Of a stretch of 64,000 nt of DNA, positions 40,261 through 49,399 are shown one piece after another; position 1 is the first letter of the stretch; each line of letters starts with the position of its first letter. Below the pieces are notes generated by a model, which ran no database searches, had not been told where the DNA came from, and saw only the letters and a list, made by a program, of their open reading frames with translations. The position numbers and the translations under genes are program-made. The DNA lies in contig NZ_JBBOUI010000001.1 of the NCBI RefSeq assembly GCF_038005985.1, positions 2,934,001 through 2,998,000 of the forward strand. The letters run 5' to 3'. This stretch comes from Solibacillus sp. FSL R7-0682 (lineage in GTDB: Bacteria > Bacillota > Bacilli > Bacillales_A > Planococcaceae).

Positions 40261-41412
40261 TTAAGGCATATATTTCATAATAGTTTCTGCAATATCGTCA
40301 ACATCTGCCACCACATCAACAAGCTGCGTTTCCACGGCAGCTTTAGGCATTCCATAAACAATACATGTCTCCGCTGACTCAGCTATCGCTACTACATTTC
40401 CTGTTTTCTTTAATGCTACTAATCCTTTAGAACCATCATAGCCCATGCCCGTCATAATAACGGCAACTTTATCAAAGTCGTTATATTGACTAACATCTTC
40501 AAACATGACATCAACAGATGGTCGATGGCCTGAACGTGGAGGCTCAGTCTGGTCTAATACAATGCCAAACGAAGAACCTACTTTTCTTAATTTCATATGA
40601 AAACCACCCGGTGCTATATAGGCAGTTCCTTTATGTAATATATCGCCCTGTTCAGCCTCTTTTACATGGATATTACTTAATTGATCTAGTCTTGTTGCAA
40701 GAGATTTTGTAAATCCAGCCGGCATATGTTGAACAATTAAAATTGGTGCATCAACATTTGCAGGAATTTTTGTTATGACTTCTTGTAATGCTCTCGGACC
40801 ACCAGTTGAAGTACCAATTAAAATAATTTTTTTTGAAGTTTTGCTCCACTCTATTTTTTTAGATGGTATATCAACAAATGTTCTTTTTTTCACTCCAATT
40901 GGGGCAGTCGATGGAAGCTCCGTCTTAACCGTCTTAACTGCTTTTAGATTAGGCTGTAACACAGTTGACAAACTTGGGATAGGCTTTTTTAACTTGGCAA
41001 TTGGAATTTTTGCAGCTTGTATTACTTTATGTACTAACTCGTCTTGGATTTTATGTAAATCCAATGAAATGGTCCCGCTAGGTTTGGCAACAAAATCTAC
41101 TGCGCCATAGTCCATAGCAGCAAATGTGTTTTCTGTTCCTCTTTGGGTCGTACTCGAAAGCATGATAACCGGGACAGGGCATACTTGCATAATCTCTTTT
41201 AATGCATCAAGCCCGTTCATTTCTGGCATTTCAACATCCATTGTGACAACATCTGGTTGTAGCTGCTGAATTTTTTTTATTGCGTCTTTCCCATTGCGTG
41301 CAGAACCGACTACTTCAACTTGTAAATGGTCAGCAAAAAAATCACTTATTAATTTCCGCATAAAGGCAGAATCATCAACAACGAGTAACTTACTTTTCTT
41401 TGAATTGGCCAT
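40261..41412 (-). CDS. cheB: Protein-glutamate methylesterase CheB
   Basis: Response regulator that demethylates chemoreceptors when phosphorylated. The 383-aa protein has an N-terminal receiver (phosphoacceptor Asp59 in TMDVEMPEMNG, DD at 13-14) and a C-terminal esterase (about 190-383) with the triad: Ser in GTSTGGP, His in VQHMPAGF, Asp in MTGMGYDG. The linker is rich in Pro/Lys/Thr. Its start follows the flhG stop directly, so the two are coupled. Confidence 0.96.
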   Translation of the reverse strand: MANSKKSKLLVVDDSAFMRKLISDFFADHLQVEVVGSARNGKDAIKKIQQLQPDVVTMDVEMPEMNGLDALKEIMQVCPVPVIMLSSTTQRGTENTFAAMDYGAVDFVAKPSGTISLDLHKIQDELVHKVIQAAKIPIAKLKKPIPSLSTVLQPNLKAVKTVKTELPSTAPIGVKKRTFVDIPSKKIEWSKTSKKIILIGTSTGGPRALQEVITKIPANVDAPILIVQHMPAGFTKSLATRLDQLSNIHVKEAEQGDILHKGTAYIAPGGFHMKLRKVGSSFGIVLDQTEPPRSGHRPSVDVMFEDVSQYNDFDKVAVIMTGMGYDGSKGLVALKKTGNVVAIAESAETCIVYGMPKAAVETQLVDVVADVDDIAETIMKYMP

Positions 41413-42285
41413 TTACTCACGCCCTTTCGAGAAAATACTTCTTAATTTCGATATAAATTTATTCGATTGTACATTTGAGTGAATTTCTTCCATTTGCTCA
41501 TTCATGAAATTTTTCACTATTTTTTTCATTGTTTTTGAAATAGGTGCATCAGGATATAACGTTGTAAACAGTTCTTGTTGCCTTACTGCTTTACGCACTA
41601 CATTATCTTCAGGTAAAGACCCTAAAATAATTACTTCTTTTTGTAAAAAACGCTCCATTACTATTTTTAATCGCTTTGTTGTATCGAGCCCTTCTTCCAA
41701 TGTGTAGGCACGATTACAAAGTAAATAAAACGTTTTCTCATTATCCTTTAAATGAATATACTTCATCATCGAATAGGCATCCATAATTGCAGTAGGTTCT
41801 GCAGTTGAAATAACGATTATTTCATCTATTGACGTTAATAAGTCAAGCGACCAGTCGGCAATACCAGCACCCATGTCAAATAATACAAAATCATAGTCTT
41901 TTTGAAGTGATTCTAGCGCATAGGTTAAACGACCAAAAGTCGCATCGGACCATTCCATTATAGTTCCCATCCCGGAACCACCTGAAATATAGTTTACACC
42001 ATCTGAGCCTTGTAGCATAACATCTTCTAATACTAAATGACCATCCAAGTAATCTTTTAAACTATATTTTGCTGTTTTCCCCATCAAAACGTGAACATTT
42101 CCCATACCAATGTCCATATCTAATATGACTACTTTTTTTCCTGATTTAGCTAAAAGTGAAGCAAAGTTCGTTGTAAAGTTACTTTTACCTACTCCACCTT
42201 TTCCGCTTACAACCGCAATTGATTTTCCTAGTCTCCCTTGACTTTCAAGCATTTGTAATCGAAGTTTTTCAGCTTGATCTCTCAT
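41413..42285 (-). CDS. flhG: Flagellum number regulator FlhG (YlxH), MinD-like ATPase
   Basis: MinD/ParA-type ATPase that with FlhF sets flagellar number and place. The 290-aa protein has the deviant Walker A GKGGVGKSN (about 26-34), VVILDMDIGMGN, and the C-terminal amphipathic segment for membrane binding (KFISKLRSIF). The N-terminal DQAEKLRLQM segment resembles the DQAxxLR activator motif that stimulates FlhF GTPase. It overlaps flhF by 17 bp. Confidence 0.94.
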   Translation of the reverse strand: MRDQAEKLRLQMLESQGRLGKSIAVVSGKGGVGKSNFTTNFASLLAKSGKKVVILDMDIGMGNVHVLMGKTAKYSLKDYLDGHLVLEDVMLQGSDGVNYISGGSGMGTIMEWSDATFGRLTYALESLQKDYDFVLFDMGAGIADWSLDLLTSIDEIIVISTAEPTAIMDAYSMMKYIHLKDNEKTFYLLCNRAYTLEEGLDTTKRLKIVMERFLQKEVIILGSLPEDNVVRKAVRQQELFTTLYPDAPISKTMKKIVKNFMNEQMEEIHSNVQSNKFISKLRSIFSKGRE

Positions 42286-43471
42286 CTTTTATCTCCTTGA
42301 AGAAAAGCTCTATCAGGCTCTCTATACTTGGTTGTTCAATATCTTCTGGTACTTCTTGACCATTTGTATAATAGGCGAGCCCTTTCTTATATTTAATCAT
42401 TAAATTAAACATAGTGCCAATAGAATTTGTTTCATCAAGCTTTGTAAAGATAAACTTTTCGATTTTTAAATTGCTAAATTGTTCAATAATTGCTTCTAAG
42501 TCTTTTTGCTTAGCTGTTAAGGCTAATACTAAATATGATTCAGCTTCCTCATTAAAATTAATAAGTGATTGCAGATCTTCTACATACTTAGCCTCTTTAT
42601 AATTTCGTCCAGCTGTATCGATAAAAATTAAATCTAAATGCGCAAGCTTTTTTATTGCTTCCTCATAATCTTTCGCATTATATACAATTTCTACAGGTGC
42701 CTGTAACAATGCTGCATAAGTTTTTAATTGTTCAATTGCTGCAATACGGTACGTATCTGTTGTAATAAAACCAATTTTCTTTTTCTTTTCTAATACAGAA
42801 CGAGCAGCCATTTTTGCGATTGTAGTTGTTTTCCCAACTCCGGTTGGCCCTAAAACATTAATATATTTTTTTTCATAAGACAATCCACTAATCGGGATAT
42901 ATTTCAACTGTTCGTTTAAGAAATTTCTAGTAATTTGCTGCATTTTTGACCATTGTAAATTAGTTTCATCATTTTTATAATGCATAAAAAGCTCATCACT
43001 AATTGCTGTGATAAGCTCCTCGCCAAGTTCCTGCTGTTTTAAAGAATCGACAAATGGTAAGAGTTCATCTGGATATTGAGCTTGTGTCGACATACGTTGC
43101 ATGGATTGCATAATAGATTTTAAATCTGCAATCTCTTTTATCAAGTTTTCTGGCAATAATGAATTATCAGCATGTGGAGTGTATGGTGACTCCACATGCG
43201 AAAAGCTTTGTTGTTTTTGAAAGTTTAAAGACTCATTTTTAACGATTGGGGCTACCGGTGCAATGTCTGATAAAGATGAAAGAATTGATGGTTTCTTTTC
43301 AAGTTGATCATAGCCTGCTACGACTTCATAGCTTTTATTTTTTATAAGCCCGAAATATTTCTTTGTTACAACAACCTTCGAATTTAAAATAACGGCGTCT
43401 TCCCCTAAATCAGCACGAATTTGTTTCATAGCTTCGGCAATTGAGGATGCATTGTACTTTTTCATCTTCAT
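42269..43471 (-). CDS. flhF: Flagellar biosynthesis GTPase FlhF
   Basis: SRP-type GTPase that recruits early flagellar parts to the membrane. The 400-aa protein has an N-terminal basic domain (1-60), a variable linker, then NG domains with G1 GPTGVGKTTTIAK, DTAGRNYKEA and a late TKLDETNSIG motif. It overlaps flhA by 4 bp and flhG by 17 bp. The linker is longer than in B. subtilis FlhF (about 366 aa). Confidence 0.95.
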   Translation of the reverse strand: MKMKKYNASSIAEAMKQIRADLGEDAVILNSKVVVTKKYFGLIKNKSYEVVAGYDQLEKKPSILSSLSDIAPVAPIVKNESLNFQKQQSFSHVESPYTPHADNSLLPENLIKEIADLKSIMQSMQRMSTQAQYPDELLPFVDSLKQQELGEELITAISDELFMHYKNDETNLQWSKMQQITRNFLNEQLKYIPISGLSYEKKYINVLGPTGVGKTTTIAKMAARSVLEKKKKIGFITTDTYRIAAIEQLKTYAALLQAPVEIVYNAKDYEEAIKKLAHLDLIFIDTAGRNYKEAKYVEDLQSLINFNEEAESYLVLALTAKQKDLEAIIEQFSNLKIEKFIFTKLDETNSIGTMFNLMIKYKKGLAYYTNGQEVPEDIEQPSIESLIELFFKEIKDERSS

Positions 43472-45501
43472 TCAACATTCACCACCCCTACACTTTGAAT
43501 TTCTACTGCTGCATCAAGTTCGTTATAAGACAAGATTGGAACTTGTGGGAAATATCTTTCAGTTAATTGTCTTAAATACATTCGTACACCTGGTGAGCAT
43601 AAAACGATTGGAGATTGTTCCATATATGAAACTCGCTCGACTTCTTTTGCGATAGCTTCTAATACAAATTGAGACTCCTGTGGATCCATCGCTAAATAAT
43701 TTCCGTGGTCTGTTTGCTGAATACTATCTGCAATTAACTTCTCTACCTTACCGGAAACAGTAATTACTTTTAATGCTGGCTGACCACTTACAAATTGTGA
43801 AGTAATTTGTCTAGCCAACGCTTGTCTTACATATTCTGTTAAAATATCTGTGTCACTTGTTAATTTTGCATAGTCTGCTAATGTTTCAAAAATTATTGGT
43901 AAATTACGAACGGAAACATTTTCACGTAATAATTTCGCCAACACTTTTTGAACTTCACCAATTGATAATGGAGCTGGAATAAGATCGTCCACTAAAATGG
44001 CATGTGTTTCACGTAAATGATCAATTAATTGCTTCGTTTCTTGACGACCTAATAATTCATGTGCATTGGCTCGAATAATCTCTGTTAAGTGAGTGGAAAC
44101 AACACTTGGTGGATCAACTACTGTATAACCATACATTTCAGCGTCTTCTTTTACTTGCTCCGTAATCCATTTAGCTGGTAATCCAAATGAAGGCTCAATG
44201 GTATCAATGCCTTCAATTAAATCATCATCACCAGGACTCATAGCTAAATAATGATCCAGTAGGAGCTCCCCTCGAGCCATTTCATTACCTTTTACTTTGA
44301 TACGGTATTCATTCGGCTGAAGCTGGATATTATCGCGAATACGGACAACCGGAATAACGATACCTAGCTCAAGCGCAAGCTGACGACGTATCATTACAAC
44401 TCGGTCTAATAAATCTCCGCCTTGTGCAGCGTCTACTAATGGAATTAATCCATAGCCAAACTCAAATTCTATTGGATCGACATTTAGTAAGTTAATAACA
44501 TTTTCAGGACTTTTCATCGTATCCGTTGCAACTTCTTCCTCAATCTCCATAATTTCTTCAGGCGTTTCATCTTTTTTACGATCCATTAAGAACGCACCAA
44601 TTATTAATACAGATGCAATAGGTAATGTAATTATCATAGGGATCGGTGTGAATAAACCTAATAAGAAAATAGTACCCCCTGCAACATATAATAATTTCGA
44701 GTGAGCAAACAATTGATCTGTAATATCCGAGCCTAAGTTACCCTTTGAAGCTGCTCGTGTAACGACAATACCTGTTGCTGTTGAAATTAATAAGGCTGGA
44801 ATCTGAGAAACAAGGCCATCCCCGACAGTTAAAATCGAGTATTTTGCAGCAGCTTCTCCAAATCCTAAATCCATTTGCATCATTCCGATAATCATACCGA
44901 ACAATAGGTTAATCCCTACCATAATGATAGAGGCAATTGCATCCCCTTTTACGAATTTAGTTGCACCATCCATCGCTCCATAAAAATCTGCTTCACCAGA
45001 TACTTTTTCGCGACGTTCACGGGCTTCCTTTTCAGAAATCATTCCTGCATTTAAATCCGCATCAATACTCATTTGCTTACCAGGCATCGCATCTAATGTA
45101 AATCGTGCGGCTACTTCAGCAACACGCTCTGAACCTTTTGTAATTACGATAAATTGGATGATTACTAATAGTAAGAAGATTACTAAACCTACTAAAATAT
45201 TTCCTCCTGTAACGAAATTACCAAACGTTTCTACTACTTCACCAGCATCCCCTTCTGCTAAAATCGCACGAGTTGTCGAAACAGATAATGCGAGACGGAA
45301 AAGTGTTAGTAATAATATTACGGTTGGAAAAATTGAGAAGTCTAGTGCTTCTTTCATATTCATTGCTGTTAGCAATACTAATAAGGCTAATGTTATGTTA
45401 ATGATAATTAAAAAGCTCAGTAACCAAGGTGGAAGAGGGATAATGAGCATCGCTACAACCATTATAACTGCAGCTAAAACCCCTAAATCGCGTATTTGCA
45501 T
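43468..45501 (-). CDS. flhA: Flagellar export gate protein FlhA
   Basis: Ion-channel and docking component of the flagellar type III export gate. The 677-aa protein has about eight N-terminal membrane helices, the FHIPEP-family loop (GDGLVSQIPALLISTATGIVVTRAAS, in the region about 225-255, quoted in part as GDGLVSQIPAL), and a cytoplasmic domain (about 330-677) that binds substrates and chaperones. It lies 24 bp after flhB and overlaps flhF by 4 bp. Confidence 0.96.
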   Translation of the reverse strand: MQIRDLGVLAAVIMVVAMLIIPLPPWLLSFLIIINITLALLVLLTAMNMKEALDFSIFPTVILLLTLFRLALSVSTTRAILAEGDAGEVVETFGNFVTGGNILVGLVIFLLLVIIQFIVITKGSERVAEVAARFTLDAMPGKQMSIDADLNAGMISEKEARERREKVSGEADFYGAMDGATKFVKGDAIASIIMVGINLLFGMIIGMMQMDLGFGEAAAKYSILTVGDGLVSQIPALLISTATGIVVTRAASKGNLGSDITDQLFAHSKLLYVAGGTIFLLGLFTPIPMIITLPIASVLIIGAFLMDRKKDETPEEIMEIEEEVATDTMKSPENVINLLNVDPIEFEFGYGLIPLVDAAQGGDLLDRVVMIRRQLALELGIVIPVVRIRDNIQLQPNEYRIKVKGNEMARGELLLDHYLAMSPGDDDLIEGIDTIEPSFGLPAKWITEQVKEDAEMYGYTVVDPPSVVSTHLTEIIRANAHELLGRQETKQLIDHLRETHAILVDDLIPAPLSIGEVQKVLAKLLRENVSVRNLPIIFETLADYAKLTSDTDILTEYVRQALARQITSQFVSGQPALKVITVSGKVEKLIADSIQQTDHGNYLAMDPQESQFVLEAIAKEVERVSYMEQSPIVLCSPGVRMYLRQLTERYFPQVPILSYNELDAAVEIQSVGVVNVE

Positions 45502-45525
45502 TGTTGTCCCTCCTGCGTTTCTACG

Positions 45526-46614
45526 TTATATTTTGCGTTTAATACGATATACATAAGCAAGTACTTCAGCTACTGCCTTGAAAAATTCCTCTGGAACAGC
45601 TTGACCAATTTCAACCTGATCATACATTGCACGAGCAAGTGGTCTGTTTTCAACCATTATTACATCATGCTCTTTTGCAATCATTTTAATTTTTTGTGCA
45701 ACAAAATCCGTACCTTTTGCTACAACTTTCGGTGCATCCATTTGATCTTCATCATACTTTAATGCAATCGCAAAGTGCGTCGGGTTTGTAATGACAACAT
45801 CTGCCGTTGGAATTTCTTGCATCATGCGGCGCATCGCCATTTCTCGTTGACGTTGCTTAATTTTTGACTTAATTAACGGGTCACCTTCAGAATTTTTATA
45901 TTCATCTTTAAGATCTTGCTTTGACATTTTCAATTGCTTTTCATATTCAAAGCGCTCATAAATATAATCAAACAGTGCAATAGCAACTAACATGATTGAT
46001 GCGGCAATGCCCATAATCGCTGATAAATAAGCTACTGTTGATAATATTTGTGCTGGACTATGTAATGCTAACGATAATACTTCTTCTAAATAGACGATAA
46101 TAACGACTGTCGTAACTGTCCCTATTAGCGTTACTTTTAGTAAAGACTTAATCAAATTGACAATTGCTCGTACTGAAATAATTTTTTTAATGCCTTTAAT
46201 TGGATCCATTTTTTTTAAATCAAACTTTAGCGTTTCTGTTGTAAAAAGTAAGCCAAACTGAAAAAAGTTAGCTCCAATACCTGCAATCATTGCAACAATC
46301 ATTATTGGTAATACAATTATCGCCATTTCTTTTATAGATTCAACATACATATCCATGACGGTTTCAGCACTTAATGTTTCAATCAATATGTTCTTTTCAA
46401 GTGCTTGAAGTAAAAATCCTTTTACCCCATCATACATAAACGGTGCAAAGAATAATAAAAAGAAAAAGCTTAACAGTAACAAAAATGCCGCTGTAACATC
46501 CTGACTTTTTAAAACTTGCCCTTTTTTCCGTGCATCTTGGCGTTTTTTCGGTGTCGCCTTTTCGGTTTTTTCACCAGCGAAAAATTGTAAATTGAGAGTT
46601 ACTAATAGCTTCAT
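45526..46614 (-). CDS. flhB: Flagellar export switch protein FlhB
   Basis: Substrate-specificity switch of the export gate. The start is ATG at 46614 (MKLLVTLNLQFFAGEKTEKAT), spaced eight nt from AGGTGGTG; an upstream GTG overlaps that site. The protein is 362 aa, with four membrane helices and the autocleavage site NPTH (in VITNPTHFAIALKYDE). The N-terminal EKTEKATPKKRQDARKKGQV is typical. It follows fliR directly. Confidence 0.95.
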   Translation of the reverse strand: MKLLVTLNLQFFAGEKTEKATPKKRQDARKKGQVLKSQDVTAAFLLLLSFFFLLFFAPFMYDGVKGFLLQALEKNILIETLSAETVMDMYVESIKEMAIIVLPIMIVAMIAGIGANFFQFGLLFTTETLKFDLKKMDPIKGIKKIISVRAIVNLIKSLLKVTLIGTVTTVVIIVYLEEVLSLALHSPAQILSTVAYLSAIMGIAASIMLVAIALFDYIYERFEYEKQLKMSKQDLKDEYKNSEGDPLIKSKIKQRQREMAMRRMMQEIPTADVVITNPTHFAIALKYDEDQMDAPKVVAKGTDFVAQKIKMIAKEHDVIMVENRPLARAMYDQVEIGQAVPEEFFKAVAEVLAYVYRIKRKI

Positions 46615-46615
46615 G

Positions 46616-47392
46616 CTATTCACCACCTAAAATAACCATTAAATCACGTAAGGATAAAATCATAAACTCAATAAGTTCTCTCATTACCCCAACTAGTACA
46701 CCCATTGTCACAATTAAAACAAGAAAACCTACAGCAATTTTAATTGGGAAACCAATAACGAAAATATTCATTTGTGGTACTGTCTTTCCGGTAATCCCTA
46801 ATGCTAATGTAACTAAAAAAAGTGTTGCAACTATTGGAGCTGACATTTGAAATGCTATGGCAAAAACAGAAACAAACATTTTTATAATAAATACTGCGGT
46901 CGCTTCCTCCCCAAAATTAGGAAAGACCTGATCCATAGGCATAAATTGATAGCTGTAGTAAATCCCATCTAATAATAGATGGTGGCCATTTATTGCTAGT
47001 AGCAAAAGTAAAGCTAAAAAGTTGAAAAATTGGCCCATTAATGGTGTTTGTGCACCGGTTTGCGGATCAATTATATTTGCCATTGCAAATCCCATTTGGA
47101 AGTCGATAAATCCACCTGCAATTTGTACAGCTGACATAATAATAGCTGCTGCTAACCCTAGCATTAAACCAACTACGGCTTCTTTTAAAATTAATAATAA
47201 ATAATCCCCGTTTATTTCAAACGGCTCTACTTGAAAGGTATAATACATCATCCAAGACAAAGCGATAGCCAAAATTATTCGAACTTGTGGGGGGATTGTT
47301 CGATAAGAAAACAAAGGGACTGATACGAAAAATGCAGAAACACGCACCAGAATTAATAACAAAATCGAAATATTCGGTAATAATTCCGTCAT
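46616..47392 (-). CDS. fliR: Flagellar export gate protein FliR
   Basis: Membrane component of the export gate that assembles with FliP and FliQ. The ATG at 47392 (MTELLPNISILLLILVRVS) has GGGTGAG just upstream; a TTG four codons earlier is less likely. The protein is 258 aa with about six hydrophobic helices; VRVSAFFVSVPLFS and DFQMGFAMANIIDPQTG are family segments. It lies between fliQ and flhB. Confidence 0.94.
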   Translation of the reverse strand: MTELLPNISILLLILVRVSAFFVSVPLFSYRTIPPQVRIILAIALSWMMYYTFQVEPFEINGDYLLLILKEAVVGLMLGLAAAIIMSAVQIAGGFIDFQMGFAMANIIDPQTGAQTPLMGQFFNFLALLLLLAINGHHLLLDGIYYSYQFMPMDQVFPNFGEEATAVFIIKMFVSVFAIAFQMSAPIVATLFLVTLALGITGKTVPQMNIFVIGFPIKIAVGFLVLIVTMGVLVGVMRELIEFMILSLRDLMVILGGE

Positions 47393-47396
47393 TTGC

Positions 47397-47666
47397 TCAC
47401 CCAATATATCGGACTAAATTATTTAATATGTTATGGAAATAATTCGTCATTGTTGAAATCATAAATGGTCCAAAAAATACTATTCCCACTAATACAGCAA
47501 CAATTTTCGGTACAAATGCTAAAGTCTGCTCTTGAATCGAAGTCGTTGCCTGAAATATACTTACCGCTAAACCAGTCACTAGTGCAATTAACAATAGTGG
47601 ACCAGACACTATTAACACTGTATATACTGCGGCTTCTGCAATTGCAATGACCATTTCCTGTGTCAT
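47397..47666 (-). CDS. fliQ: Flagellar export gate protein FliQ
   Basis: Small gate protein of 89 aa with two membrane helices (about 15-38 and 50-75). The loop FQATTSIQEQTLAFVPKIVAV in parts (ATTSIQEQTL, FVPKI) is diagnostic. The order fliP-fliQ-fliR with gaps of 13 bp or less matches the conserved gate cluster. Confidence 0.95.
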   Translation of the reverse strand: MTQEMVIAIAEAAVYTVLIVSGPLLLIALVTGLAVSIFQATTSIQEQTLAFVPKIVAVLVGIVFFGPFMISTMTNYFHNILNNLVRYIG

Positions 47667-47679
47667 TATGTATCATCCC

Positions 47680-48345
47680 CTAAAAACTTTGAAGTAAGGA
47701 CTTCATTACTAAATACCAACCATCGACTAGTATAAATAATAAAATTTTAAATGGTAGTGAAATCATTACTGGAGGCAACATCATCATACCCATCGCCATA
47801 AGTGTACTAGCTACAACCATGTCAATCACTAAAAACGGTATGAAAATCATAAAGCCCATTTGAAATGCTGTTTTAATTTCACTTAAGGCAAACGCTGGAA
47901 CTAAGAGTGTTAATGGAATTTCTTCAATAGATTCTGGATATTCTGATTGATTGTATTCTAGAAACAACTCTAAATCCTTTTGCCTTGTGTGTTGTGCCAT
48001 AAATTCTTTAAATGGAATTGTTGCACGTTCATATGCTTCTTCCAAATTAATTTCTTCATCAAACAAAGGCTGTAATGCTTGTTCGTTTACTTGTTGGAAG
48101 GTTGGTGCCATAATAAAAAATGTTAAAAATAGTGCCAAACCAATAATCACTTGGTTCGGAGGCATTTGGTTTGTCGCCAATGCTGTACGTGTAAACGATA
48201 AGACAATGACAATTCGTGCAAACGAAGTCATCAATATTAAAATACTTGGTGCTAACGAAAGTACGGTCAATAGGAATAATAGTGTAACCGATGTTGATAC
48301 ATTCCCTGGATCACTTTCTGAAAAGACGGAAAGAATATCTGTCAT
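47680..48345 (-). CDS. fliP: Flagellar export gate protein FliP
   Basis: Core pore protein of the export gate. The 221-aa protein has an N-terminal membrane pair, the signature RIVIVLSFTRTALATNQMPPNQVIIGLALFLTFFIMAP in parts (SFTRTALATNQMPPN) and GMMMLPPVMISLPFKIL near the C-terminus. It overlaps fliO by 4 bp. A cleavable signal peptide is less evident than in some Gram-negative FliP proteins. Confidence 0.95.
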   Translation of the reverse strand: MTDILSVFSESDPGNVSTSVTLLFLLTVLSLAPSILILMTSFARIVIVLSFTRTALATNQMPPNQVIIGLALFLTFFIMAPTFQQVNEQALQPLFDEEINLEEAYERATIPFKEFMAQHTRQKDLELFLEYNQSEYPESIEEIPLTLLVPAFALSEIKTAFQMGFMIFIPFLVIDMVVASTLMAMGMMMLPPVMISLPFKILLFILVDGWYLVMKSLLQSF

Positions 48346-49007
48346 CGCTTATCACTCTCCTGTTCTTTCCAACGCTCTAACTCATCCGTACGTTTTTGTT
48401 TAATTTCACCGATTTTTTCATTAAACATCTCATTAAATTTAGGACTATTAGATATATCTTTTGGCTCATTCTTGTTTGTAAATTTCTTAAATATTTCAGC
48501 AATATAAGGAGTAGTTGCTGCTGTATAGTGGTTACCTTCCATTTGCTTCATTAATTGATCTACTTCCTCTGGCGAATCAATTTCTTTTAGCAATTGAATA
48601 TTTTCTCCGACACCTACAATATAAATGTGTTTACCAATTAACAACAATTGTACAGACTTTTGCGGTCCTACCGACATTCCACCAATATTTTTAATAAGGG
48701 CATTTTGTTGGTATTTTAAATTACGTTTGTTTAAAAACTTCAAAATAAATAATAGAAGCCCAATTACAAAAATTAGCGCTAATAAAATTTTTATGTACTC
48801 CCAGAACCCCATACCAACAGATGCCGATTCAGTAGATTCTGTTTCGGCATCTGAAGTATTATCTTTCTGGCAAATTTCTTGGTTTTTGATACATTCGTCA
48901 ACATTTTTAACCGATGCAAAAGTCCCATTTGAAATTGGTGCGAACAATACAGACAACCATACTATTCCAACAATTAGCCAAAATCGAAATGATTTTTTTG
49001 CTAGCAT
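48342..49007 (-). CDS. fliO: Flagellar assembly protein FliO (FliZ)
   Basis: Helps FliP assemble in the membrane. The 221-aa protein has an N-terminal signal-like helix (about 8-30), an acidic external stretch with Cys pair (ECIKNQEICQKD), a membrane helix (about 74-92), and a cytoplasmic small-barrel domain (SVGPQKSVQLLLIGKHIYIVGV in parts). The C-terminus is charged and helical. It lies 4 bp after cheY and overlaps fliP by 4 bp. Confidence 0.88.
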   Translation of the reverse strand: MLAKKSFRFWLIVGIVWLSVLFAPISNGTFASVKNVDECIKNQEICQKDNTSDAETESTESASVGMGFWEYIKILLALIFVIGLLLFILKFLNKRNLKYQQNALIKNIGGMSVGPQKSVQLLLIGKHIYIVGVGENIQLLKEIDSPEEVDQLMKQMEGNHYTAATTPYIAEIFKKFTNKNEPKDISNSPKFNEMFNEKIGEIKQKRTDELERWKEQESDKR

Positions 49008-49011
49008 ACGA

Positions 49012-49374
49012 TCAACCTAATGCTTTTTGAATTGCTTCGATTACACGGTCTGCTTGGAATGGCTTTACGATAAAGTCCTTCGCTCCAGCTTGAATAGCGT
49101 CGATCACCATTGCTTGTTGACCCATTGCTGAGCACATAATAACAACAGCACTTGGATCTGCACCTTTAATTGCTTTTAATGCTGCGATTCCATCCATCTC
49201 AGGCATCGTAATATCCATTGTTACTAAATCTGGTCGTAATTCATTGTACTTTTCAACAGCTTGAAGTCCATCTGCCGCTTCCCCGACTACTTCATAACCA
49301 TTTTTTGTTAAAATGTCTTTAATCATCATGCGCATGAATGCTGCATCATCAACAATTAAAATCTTTTTAGACAT
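49012..49374 (-). CDS. cheY: Chemotaxis response regulator CheY
   Basis: Single receiver domain that binds the flagellar switch when phosphorylated by CheA. The 120-aa protein has the acid pair Asp9-Asp10, phosphoacceptor Asp54 (TMDITMPEMDG), the conserved Ser/Thr in IMCSAMGQ and Lys104 in FIVKPFQ. It lies 25 bp after fliY, whose phosphatase domain resets it. Confidence 0.96.
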   Translation of the reverse strand: MSKKILIVDDAAFMRMMIKDILTKNGYEVVGEAADGLQAVEKYNELRPDLVTMDITMPEMDGIAALKAIKGADPSAVVIMCSAMGQQAMVIDAIQAGAKDFIVKPFQADRVIEAIQKALG

Positions 49375-49399
49375 AATCTGATTCCTCCAATTGAAAAAA